Positions 53,753 to 59,997 of a DNA stretch of 59,997 nt are shown here, one piece after another. The translations under genes and the position numbers were made by a program. Numbering within the stretch: position 1 is the stretch's first letter; the number at the start of each line of letters is the position of its first letter. The notes under the pieces were generated by a model, which was not told where the DNA came from, did not search any database, and saw nothing but the letters and a program-made list of their open reading frames with translations. The stretch is from CAZPMC01 sp964587755. Its GTDB lineage: Bacteria; Bacillota; Clostridia; Acetivibrionales; DTU013. The stretch is from contig CAZPMC010000009.1 in NCBI GenBank assembly GCA_964587755.1, forward strand, positions 1-59,997. Direction: 5' to 3'.

Positions 53753-53790
53753 AAATCCAGCTGATGGCCTTATGGTTATCAGCTGGATTT
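53753..53790. terminator. Terminator between araA and GerMN gene, recurrent family member 4
   Basis: AAATCCAGCTGAT (53753-53765) pairs with ATCAGCTGGATTT (53778-53790). The loop GGCCTTATGGTT matches the family. A and T tracts on both sides allow use by both converging genes. Confidence 0.9.
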
Positions 53791-53819
53791 TGCTTTACTG
53801 GCACTTACTTTACTGGTAC

Positions 53820-54944
53820 TTATTTGTATGCCGCGATGTCTTCGGTGTCGACCTTGATGGATTCGCCCTCTTTCATGAGGATATGACCTGATTCATAGGG
53901 CTTTCCGTCTATTAGAATAATAACATTGCCTTTTTGGTAATAACCTCCGAAGGTATAGGCAACACATTTAAGGAGCATGGCTTCAAGGGAGGAGCCTGCA
54001 TTCATTTCCTTAATAAAATCCGACGACAAATCTACTGTAACCGTATCCTTATCTTCATCTACGCTAATGGAGAGAACTTGAGTATTTTTTGTCAGGACTT
54101 TTGCCAAGTCGCTGCCGTCAGGTATTACCTTGAGCTCCTTTTGGAATTTATACTTCATGCTTTCATTTGTCTTTATTTCAAATTCACGATCAATATATAC
54201 AATACGGTCGCTGTTGAACTGTGGGAAATAAACCCTCATCATTTCTTTAAAGGGAACATCTTTCCCGATTGACTCAAGCTCGCTAATTACATGCATTGTC
54301 TTATCTTTAGAAATATATTCGCTCTTTATAAGCCCCATACCCTTGACGTAATATTGCATGTCGGTGGAGTCTTCTCTGTAGGTTGTCACTTCGACAGCGC
54401 TGAATATGCCTGCAGGGACTTGGATTGATTTGTTAACAGCAGTTATTTTCCTTGTAAGTCCTTCCTCTGTAGTCCATGAAGTGCCTTCCTTTATGGGCTC
54501 TTTGAGCAATACATCATTGATTTCGGAAGCTGCTGATGAAAATTCATGCTTGTATTCAATCCCTCCGCGCCGGAGCGTACGCACCAGCTCTCCGTCCCTA
54601 ATCGTATATACGGATACCACTCCTGTGCCACCGTTGAATTCCCGGGTTTGCATTTTATTATCTCTAATATAATCTACATATGATATATATGGTGCATATT
54701 CATTACCGCTTCCTGCATATTCTGTGAACACATTCGCCTCGAAGGGGAAATAGTCAGAAACTGACCCCGCAACGATACCGGTATCAGGCTCCGTAGTTTC
54801 GTCGGCGGTTGTGAAGGGCGCGGTTGTATCATCCTGCACTGTTGTCGGTTCAGCCGTACCGGGATTTTGTCCCGTCAAGTCCTGTATACCGCATGAAGAC
54901 AAAAGAAGCGCGGATAAAACAAGAATAATAATTGTATTTTTCAT
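53820..54944 (-). CDS. GerMN-domain lipoprotein
   Basis: A 374-residue lipoprotein (lipobox LSSC near residue 18) with a Thr/Pro-rich linker, a middle beta-rich domain (about 65-215) and a C-terminal GerMN domain (about 230-345; VYFPQFNSDRIVYIDREFEI to FIKEMNAGSSLEAMLLKCVA). GerMN domains occur in GerM, needed in sporulation and germination in Bacillus, and in other exported proteins that bind wall or enzyme partners. AGGAGG precedes the ATG. It stands alone, convergent with araA. Confidence 0.88.
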   Translation of the reverse strand: MKNTIIILVLSALLLSSCGIQDLTGQNPGTAEPTTVQDDTTAPFTTADETTEPDTGIVAGSVSDYFPFEANVFTEYAGSGNEYAPYISYVDYIRDNKMQTREFNGGTGVVSVYTIRDGELVRTLRRGGIEYKHEFSSAASEINDVLLKEPIKEGTSWTTEEGLTRKITAVNKSIQVPAGIFSAVEVTTYREDSTDMQYYVKGMGLIKSEYISKDKTMHVISELESIGKDVPFKEMMRVYFPQFNSDRIVYIDREFEIKTNESMKYKFQKELKVIPDGSDLAKVLTKNTQVLSISVDEDKDTVTVDLSSDFIKEMNAGSSLEAMLLKCVAYTFGGYYQKGNVIILIDGKPYESGHILMKEGESIKVDTEDIAAYK

Positions 54945-55156
54945 AAAAATCCTCCTAAAAAATTTCTATCAAGAAGTTTTGAGTCTGGCTATAATTTAGA
55001 CATTATTTTTTATTATATGTTCCGTTATTCTAAAAATATATCGGCTCGTAACGAACAAACGTTTGATTCGTGTTGCGCCGGACCATGACTGTGGGATATA
55101 ATATATTGTGCTTTATAAAGGAAGCAATATGTTTGTTTATAAAAAATAATGATTGG

Positions 55157-57649
55157 ATGTATATGATGATAACAGATAGGGATAAAAAAGAATTTATTCA
55201 GCTGCGAAAAAAACTTTTGGAAAATGAATTCAAAATGCTAAATGCTCCCCAGAAGCAAGCCGTGTTTCATATTAACGGCCCCTTATTGGTTTTAGCAGGA
55301 GCCGGTTCGGGCAAAACATCAGTGCTTGTCAATAGGATTGCATACATGATCAAATACGGAAATGCATACCACAGTGATTATATTCCCAAAAACCTTACCC
55401 AAGACGACTTAAAAATTATGATAGAATTGGCTGAGGGTTGTAAGGCTTTGCCCGAAAGAACTTCAGAGCTATTAAAGGAAAGGCCTGTTCACCCAGCATC
55501 TATACTGGCTATTACATTTACAAATAAAGCGGCAAGAGAGATGAAGCAAAGACTTGAGGCAATTGTCGGGGAAGCTGTAGGGGCTGCATGGGTAAGCACG
55601 TTTCACGCTGCATGCGTCAGAATATTAAGACGTGATATAGAAAGACTCGGATTTGGCAGTAACTTTGTCATATATGACACATCCGACCAGCAAACCCTCA
55701 TAAAGGATTGCATAAAGGAGTTAAACCTTAACGATAAGAACTTCCCTGTCAGGGAGGTGCTCTCCCACATAGGCAAGGCAAAGGATGTGTTGATTGAGCC
55801 CCAAAGATATGCCGGTATGTATGGTTCGGATTTTAGGCTGGGAAAGATTGCCCGCATATACGAGCTGTACCAAAAGAAGCTTAAAAACAATAATGCATTG
55901 GACTTTGATGATATTATCATGATGACAATAAAGCTTTTTATGGACTATCCTGAGGTCTTGGAAATTTACCGCAGAAAGTTTAAGTATATACTGGTTGATG
56001 AGTACCAGGATACAAACAAAGCCCAATACACCCTCATTAGTCTTCTTGCAGGGTATTACAGGAACCTTTGTGTTGTAGGGGACGACGACCAGTCCATCTA
56101 CGGCTGGAGAGGTGCCGATATCACGAATATTCTTGACTTTGAGAAGGAGTTTAAAGACAGCACTGTTATTAAGCTTGAGCAAAACTACCGTTCCACAAAG
56201 ACCATACTGGACGCAGCAAATCATGTAATAAAGAATAATGGAGGCAGAAAAAGCAAAAGCCTTTGGACTGAGAATGACCAAGGTGACATGATACAGATAT
56301 TTGAAGCAGAAAACGAACGCAATGAAGCTAATTTTATTGCTGGTGAGATAGAGAGGATTAAAGAGGATGATGGCAGGAGCTATAATGATTTCGCGGTGCT
56401 CTACAGAATAAATGCCCAGTCCCGTGTGCTTGAGGACGCATTAATGAAGGCAGGGATACCTTACCGTATTTTCGGGGGTCTAAGGTTCTATGACAGGAAG
56501 GAAATAAAAGACATTATTGCGTATTTGAGACTTATTCAAAATCCTACAGATGATATTGCACTAAAAAGAATAATTAATGTTCCCAAGAGAGGTATAGGGA
56601 ATGCGACAGTTGAAGCGGCTGAAGCTATTGCGGTTAATAGAAGTGAAAGTATTTTTTCTACAGTTTCTAAAGCCCCGGAAATTCCGGAGCTTAAAAGGGC
56701 GGTTTCAAAGCTTCAGGATTTTGTGTCCATGATAAATGGCTTTAGAGCAAAGACTGAGCAGTTGAGCATTTCGGAACTAATAGGAGTGGTTATTGAGCAG
56801 TCCGGGATATTGCAGGAGCTAAAAGCGGAGGATACTGTGGAAGCACAGTCGCGGATAGAAAACATTAAAGAGCTTATTTCAGGGGCTATCGAATTTGAAG
56901 AGAATTATGAGGACTTACTTATTGAGCAGCGCGCCCAAATGGGTGATGACTTTGAGGCGGGAAGCATGCTGGAGAGCTATCTTGCGAATATTTCTCTTGT
57001 ATCTGACATAGACAATCTGGAGGAAGATAAGGACCATGTTGCGCTGATGACACTGCATAGTGCCAAAGGACTCGAATTCCCCGTTGTATTCATACCAGGA
57101 TTTGAAGACGGGGTTTTCCCGGGACATCATTCCCAGGTAAATGATCAAGAGCTTGAAGAGGAGAGAAGACTTTGTTATGTGGGAATTACCCGGGCAAAGG
57201 AAAAATTATTCTTAACACATTCCCACTGCAGGATGCTTTTTGGGAACACTACATATAATAAGTGCTCTATGTTTTTAGATGAGATACCGTCAGAGCTTGT
57301 GGAGATAAAAAACGAAGGGGCAAACAGACCAAGGGGCTTTTCATATATGCAAGGCGGCAGCGGGACATATTCAAAAGGAGTATCCGGAGGTTTTGGAGCA
57401 GGGGCACAGTTTGGAGCAGGGACACAGTTGAAGCCTTTTGGGGGCCGGGCTATGGGGAGCACACAAAAAAAAGCGGGAGCCGGACCTATTGAGTTTAAGG
57501 CAGGAGAAAATGTGGTACATAAGAAGTTCGGAGTAGGTAAGATTTTATCTGTTACACTGGATGACGGAGATCAGATTCTTGAAATTGATTTCAGGAATGT
57601 TGGCATGAAAAGATTAATAGGAGCATATGCAAACCTGGTGAAGCTATAA
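55157..57649 (+). CDS. pcrA: PcrA/UvrD-family superfamily 1 DNA helicase
   Basis: About 830 residues with all SF1 helicase motifs: Walker A LAGAGSGKTSVLV, VDEYQDTNKAQY (motif II), GDDDQSIYGWRGAD (III), and LHSAKGLEFPVVF (V). It is longer than typical PcrA (about 730) owing to an insertion of about 35 residues after motif I and a Gly-rich stretch near the end. The C-terminal VVHKKFGVGKILSVTLDDGD is the PcrA Tudor-like domain that binds RNA polymerase. The start is uncertain: ATGs at 55157, 55163 and 55166 are close together with only a weak site upstream. It unwinds DNA in repair and at transcription-replication conflicts. Confidence 0.94.
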   Translation: MYMMITDRDKKEFIQLRKKLLENEFKMLNAPQKQAVFHINGPLLVLAGAGSGKTSVLVNRIAYMIKYGNAYHSDYIPKNLTQDDLKIMIELAEGCKALPERTSELLKERPVHPASILAITFTNKAAREMKQRLEAIVGEAVGAAWVSTFHAACVRILRRDIERLGFGSNFVIYDTSDQQTLIKDCIKELNLNDKNFPVREVLSHIGKAKDVLIEPQRYAGMYGSDFRLGKIARIYELYQKKLKNNNALDFDDIIMMTIKLFMDYPEVLEIYRRKFKYILVDEYQDTNKAQYTLISLLAGYYRNLCVVGDDDQSIYGWRGADITNILDFEKEFKDSTVIKLEQNYRSTKTILDAANHVIKNNGGRKSKSLWTENDQGDMIQIFEAENERNEANFIAGEIERIKEDDGRSYNDFAVLYRINAQSRVLEDALMKAGIPYRIFGGLRFYDRKEIKDIIAYLRLIQNPTDDIALKRIINVPKRGIGNATVEAAEAIAVNRSESIFSTVSKAPEIPELKRAVSKLQDFVSMINGFRAKTEQLSISELIGVVIEQSGILQELKAEDTVEAQSRIENIKELISGAIEFEENYEDLLIEQRAQMGDDFEAGSMLESYLANISLVSDIDNLEEDKDHVALMTLHSAKGLEFPVVFIPGFEDGVFPGHHSQVNDQELEEERRLCYVGITRAKEKLFLTHSHCRMLFGNTTYNKCSMFLDEIPSELVEIKNEGANRPRGFSYMQGGSGTYSKGVSGGFGAGAQFGAGTQLKPFGGRAMGSTQKKAGAGPIEFKAGENVVHKKFGVGKILSVTLDDGDQILEIDFRNVGMKRLIGAYANLVKL

Positions 57650-57703
57650 TATAGAGTGGAGCTACAATATAGAATATAGATAGTAAATAAATGGAGCAAA
57701 TAT

Positions 57704-58363
57704 ATGAATGTATTTGATATTATCGGGCCTGTGATGGTGGGGCCGTCCAGTTCCCATACGGCAGGAGCCGCAAGGATTGGAAAGATTGTAAGGGACATAT
57801 TGGGCGAGAGACCTGTGAAGGCTGACATACTTCTACATGGCTCCTTTGCAAAGACTTATAAGGGTCATGGTACAGATAAAGCTATTGTCGGCGGGCTTTT
57901 AGGAATGACTCCCGAAGATGAACAGATAAGCAGAAGCATGGAGCTTGCTAAAGACGCAGGAATGGAAGTCAGCATTTCAACGGGTATTATTAAGGATGCC
58001 CATCCGAATACGGCTGAAATAAGTGCTAAAGGTGAAAAAGGGAATAAGGTTATAGTCAGAGGCGCATCGGTTGGCGGAGGAAATATTGTTATTAACAAAA
58101 TAAACGGTATGGATGTTGAATTGACGGCTCAATACAATGCAATTATTATTTCGCACAGTGACGCTCCGGGAGTGATTGCATCTATTACAGGCATTATTGC
58201 CCAAGGCGGAATCAACATTGCAAATCTCAAAGGTTACCGCTCGACAAAGGGCGGGGATTCCGTTATGATAATTGAAACAGATCAGGAGATAACAGCCCAG
58301 ACGGAGAATTTAATCAGACAGCTTCCAAAGATACATAATACTGCGCTGATAAAACCGATCTGA
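57704..58363 (+). CDS. sdaAB: L-serine dehydratase, beta subunit
   Basis: A 219-residue subunit. FDIIGPVMVGPSSSHTAGA is the substrate-binding signature and HGSFAKTYKGHGTDKA follows. The C terminus is an ACT domain (about 145-219; DAPGVIASITGIIAQGGINI), usually a serine-sensing site. Together with the alpha subunit it deaminates L-serine to pyruvate and ammonia. A GGAG site lies before the ATG. The gene is 11 bp upstream of sdaAA. Confidence 0.97.
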   Translation: MNVFDIIGPVMVGPSSSHTAGAARIGKIVRDILGERPVKADILLHGSFAKTYKGHGTDKAIVGGLLGMTPEDEQISRSMELAKDAGMEVSISTGIIKDAHPNTAEISAKGEKGNKVIVRGASVGGGNIVINKINGMDVELTAQYNAIIISHSDAPGVIASITGIIAQGGINIANLKGYRSTKGGDSVMIIETDQEITAQTENLIRQLPKIHNTALIKPI

Positions 58364-58374
58364 CGGAGGGAATT

Positions 58375-59259
58375 ATGATATATTATGATTCTATTCAAAG
58401 ATTAGTCGATATAGCAGAAAAGGAAGGCAAGAATATATCGGATATTGTCATGGAAGATCAGGCTTATCAGATGGAGAAGGACCCTGCCCAATTGTTTGAA
58501 GAGATGGCAAGACAGTTTAAAGTGATGGAGGAGTCTGTATCCAACGGTCTGATGTTGAAAAGGAAATCGGCCAGTGGTTTAAGTGGTATAGATGCAGCTA
58601 AAATGAAAAAGGCTGTGGACGAAGGCAAAACCATTAGCGGAAGATTAGTCGCAGGAGCCTTGGCGAAGGCTCTTGCAGTTGCCGAATCAAATGCCTGTAT
58701 GGGAAGGATTGTGGCTGCACCTACAGCAGGGTCCTGTGGTATTTTGCCTGCTGTGCTGATTGCATTGAAGGAAGAGAAGCAAATACAGGAGAGTAAAATT
58801 GTTATGGGCTTATTTACAGCGGCAGCAGTAGGAATGGTTGTCGCAAAAAGAGCCAGTGTTGCAGGCGCGGAAGGAGGATGCCAGGCAGAGTGCGGAAGCG
58901 CATCTGCAATGGCGGCAGCAGCTGCCGTTGAGATAATGGGGGGTACACCCCGTATGGTTTCAAGCTCATGTGCAATATCATTAAAAAGTGTTTTGGGCTT
59001 AGTATGTGACCCTGTGGCCGGTCTTGTGGAAGTGCCGTGCATTAAGCGTAATGCAATCGGAGTTGCAAACGCTATTGCTTCGGCAGATATGGCCTTAGCC
59101 GGGGTTGATAGTGTTATTCCCGCAGATGAGGTAATTGACGCAATGAAAGCAATAGGGGCCCATATGCCCCAATCCCTCAGAGAAACCTCCGAGGGCGGGC
59201 TGGCTATTACACCTACAGGAATCAAAATTGCTGAAAGAATATATAAACAACAGGTTTAA
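58375..59259 (+). CDS. sdaAA: L-serine dehydratase, alpha subunit (Fe-S)
   Basis: The 294-residue catalytic subunit of the iron-sulfur L-serine dehydratase. Conserved Cys residues that hold the oxygen-sensitive 4Fe-4S cluster appear in VAAPTAGSCGILPAVL, GGCQAECGSASAMA and GLVCDPVAGLVEVPCIKRN. The two-gene form is typical of Firmicutes. GGAGGG lies before the ATG. It converges on the phosphatase gene, 15 bp apart, with no strong hairpin between them. Confidence 0.97.
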   Translation: MIYYDSIQRLVDIAEKEGKNISDIVMEDQAYQMEKDPAQLFEEMARQFKVMEESVSNGLMLKRKSASGLSGIDAAKMKKAVDEGKTISGRLVAGALAKALAVAESNACMGRIVAAPTAGSCGILPAVLIALKEEKQIQESKIVMGLFTAAAVGMVVAKRASVAGAEGGCQAECGSASAMAAAAAVEIMGGTPRMVSSSCAISLKSVLGLVCDPVAGLVEVPCIKRNAIGVANAIASADMALAGVDSVIPADEVIDAMKAIGAHMPQSLRETSEGGLAITPTGIKIAERIYKQQV

Positions 59260-59274
59260 GAGTAAGCTTTATAC

Positions 59275-59922
59275 TCAAAGCAAATCGAGAGCTTCGGCGG
59301 GGCGGGATATTAGTATCTTAGCACCGCCTTCTTTAATTTCGTCTGCCTTTCGAAAGCCCCATAGAACACCGACAGCATACATGCCTGCAGCTACTGCGGT
59401 CTTCATATCTACAGCTGTGTCTCCAAGATACAGACATTCCGAAGCTTCCACATCAAGCATTTTGACAATCTCCAATGCTCCTGCCGGGTTTGGCTTAACA
59501 GGCAAGCCTTTGCGTTCACCAAGTATCACATCAAATTTCCAATTTTTTAACAGCTTTTCGACTACTAATTTAGCAAATTCATGGGTTTTATTTGTTAGCA
59601 CCGCAATCTTAATGCCTTTCATTAAAAGGGCATCCAATAATTCAGGGATTCCGTTATAGGGCTTAGTTTTGTTGTCCCATCGTTTGTTGTATTCCTCTAA
59701 AAGTGCGGTGTGCCCCCGGCTTATATTCTCATCGGAGCGTTCAGATTCAGGTAATGCTCTCTCAACCAGTTTTCGCATACCGTTTCCTACGAAATATTTA
59801 TAAGCCTCCACATCATGAAGGGGGTAGTTAAACTGCTTAAGCACACTATTCATAGAATCAGCAAGATCATCAATGGTATCAAGAAGGGTCCCGTCCAAAT
59901 CAAATATTACAGCTTTAAACAT
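59275..59922 (-). CDS. HAD-family phosphatase, phosphoglycolate-phosphatase-like
   Basis: A 215-residue HAD hydrolase. IFDLDGTLLDTIDDL holds the nucleophile and general-acid Asp residues (D8, D10), LTNKTH the second motif, and YLGDTAVDMKTAVAAG the metal-binding Asp residues. A helical cap lies between about 15 and 80. It fits the Gph/PpaX group that removes phosphate from phosphoglycolate or pyrophosphate, but the substrate is not fixed by sequence. AAGGAG lies before the ATG. Confidence 0.92.
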   Translation of the reverse strand: MFKAVIFDLDGTLLDTIDDLADSMNSVLKQFNYPLHDVEAYKYFVGNGMRKLVERALPESERSDENISRGHTALLEEYNKRWDNKTKPYNGIPELLDALLMKGIKIAVLTNKTHEFAKLVVEKLLKNWKFDVILGERKGLPVKPNPAGALEIVKMLDVEASECLYLGDTAVDMKTAVAAGMYAVGVLWGFRKADEIKEGGAKILISRPAEALDLL

Positions 59923-59965
59923 AAATTATTCTCCTTTTAGTGCTGCATTTATGTGTTACAATCAA

Positions 59966-59994
59966 ATTATACATATATTATTTACCTCATTCAA
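59966..59994 (-). promoter_or_regulatory. Promoter of the HAD phosphatase gene
   Basis: On the minus strand TTGAAT (59994-59989), 17-bp spacer and TATAAT (59971-59966), 44 bp before the ATG. Confidence 0.7.
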
Positions 59995-59997
59995 TAT

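Overview
The window looks like a chromosomal segment of an anaerobic, spore-forming, motile, plant-polysaccharide-degrading member of the Clostridia (Firmicutes). This rests on moderately AT-rich DNA, strong AGGAGG-type ribosome binding sites with frequent TTG/GTG starts, S-layer-homology (SLH) anchored surface proteins, cohesin-like and dockerin domains, a GerMN lipoprotein, a one-carbon tetrahydrofolate operon, motAB, and several arabinan/arabinose enzymes. A cellulolytic genus such as Ruminiclostridium or Acetivibrio would fit, but the sequence alone does not fix it.

Layout. 1-610 holds two CRISPR arrays with unrelated repeats (a 32-nt type I-C-like repeat and a 30-nt I-B/III-like repeat) joined across a run of Ns, plus degenerate repeats; no cas genes are present. 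0.7-2.3 kb: a PadR regulator with a duplicated palindromic operator, a DUF2812 membrane protein and a frameshifted flavodoxin. 2.4-8 kb: an FHA-SEDS fusion, its penicillin-binding protein, and a membrane-anchored clostripain-family protein whose catalytic Cys is Ser. 8-11.2 kb: fhs-fchA-folD. 11.2-17.5 kb: a beta-galactosidase remnant, then a complete oligopeptide-type ABC transporter. 17.7-26.5 kb: a surface arabinan-degradation island (two GH127 enzymes, a lipoprotein cyclophilin, a cohesin-like/SLH anchor, a cohesin-like/dockerin protein). 27-30 kb: motAB and a cytoplasmic GH51 arabinofuranosidase. 30-35.7 kb: an amidohydrolase, an HD protein, an SLH/FN3-like surface protein and an LTA-synthase-like protein. 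35.7-45.9 kb: an HPr-like protein lacking the phospho-histidine region, then an envelope series (ATP-grasp ligase, FemAB transferase, MurJ/SpoVB flippase, D,D-carboxypeptidase, a CapA-VanX fusion, a MurE-like ligase with an altered specificity motif). 46-60 kb: a zinc-ribbon membrane protein, a lone dihydrolipoamide dehydrogenase, an Fe-S aldo/keto reductase, a second HPr-like paralogue, transketolase, a YjfB-like protein, araA, a GerMN lipoprotein, a PcrA-type helicase, the two-subunit L-serine dehydratase and a HAD phosphatase.

How it fits together. Two themes dominate. The first is arabinan use: GH127 enzymes at the cell surface would release L-arabinose, GH51 would finish imported oligomers, AraA starts catabolism and transketolase joins it to the pentose phosphate pathway; araB and araD are not in the window. 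The second is envelope building: SEDS/PBP, LtaS-like, ATP-grasp plus FemAB, flippase, carboxypeptidase, VanX-like dipeptidase and MurE-like ligase.

Several non-coding patterns recur: a family of four Rho-independent terminators with conserved loops and compensated stem changes, and a dispersed intergenic repeat that in one place supplies the last codons and stop of a gene. The items most worth follow-up are the GH127/cohesin/dockerin island, the two HPr-like proteins without His15, the Cys-to-Ser clostripain homologue, the CapA-VanX fusion beside a MurE-like ligase with EDPG in place of DNPR, and the covarying terminator family. No rRNA, tRNA, insertion sequence or prophage was recognised.
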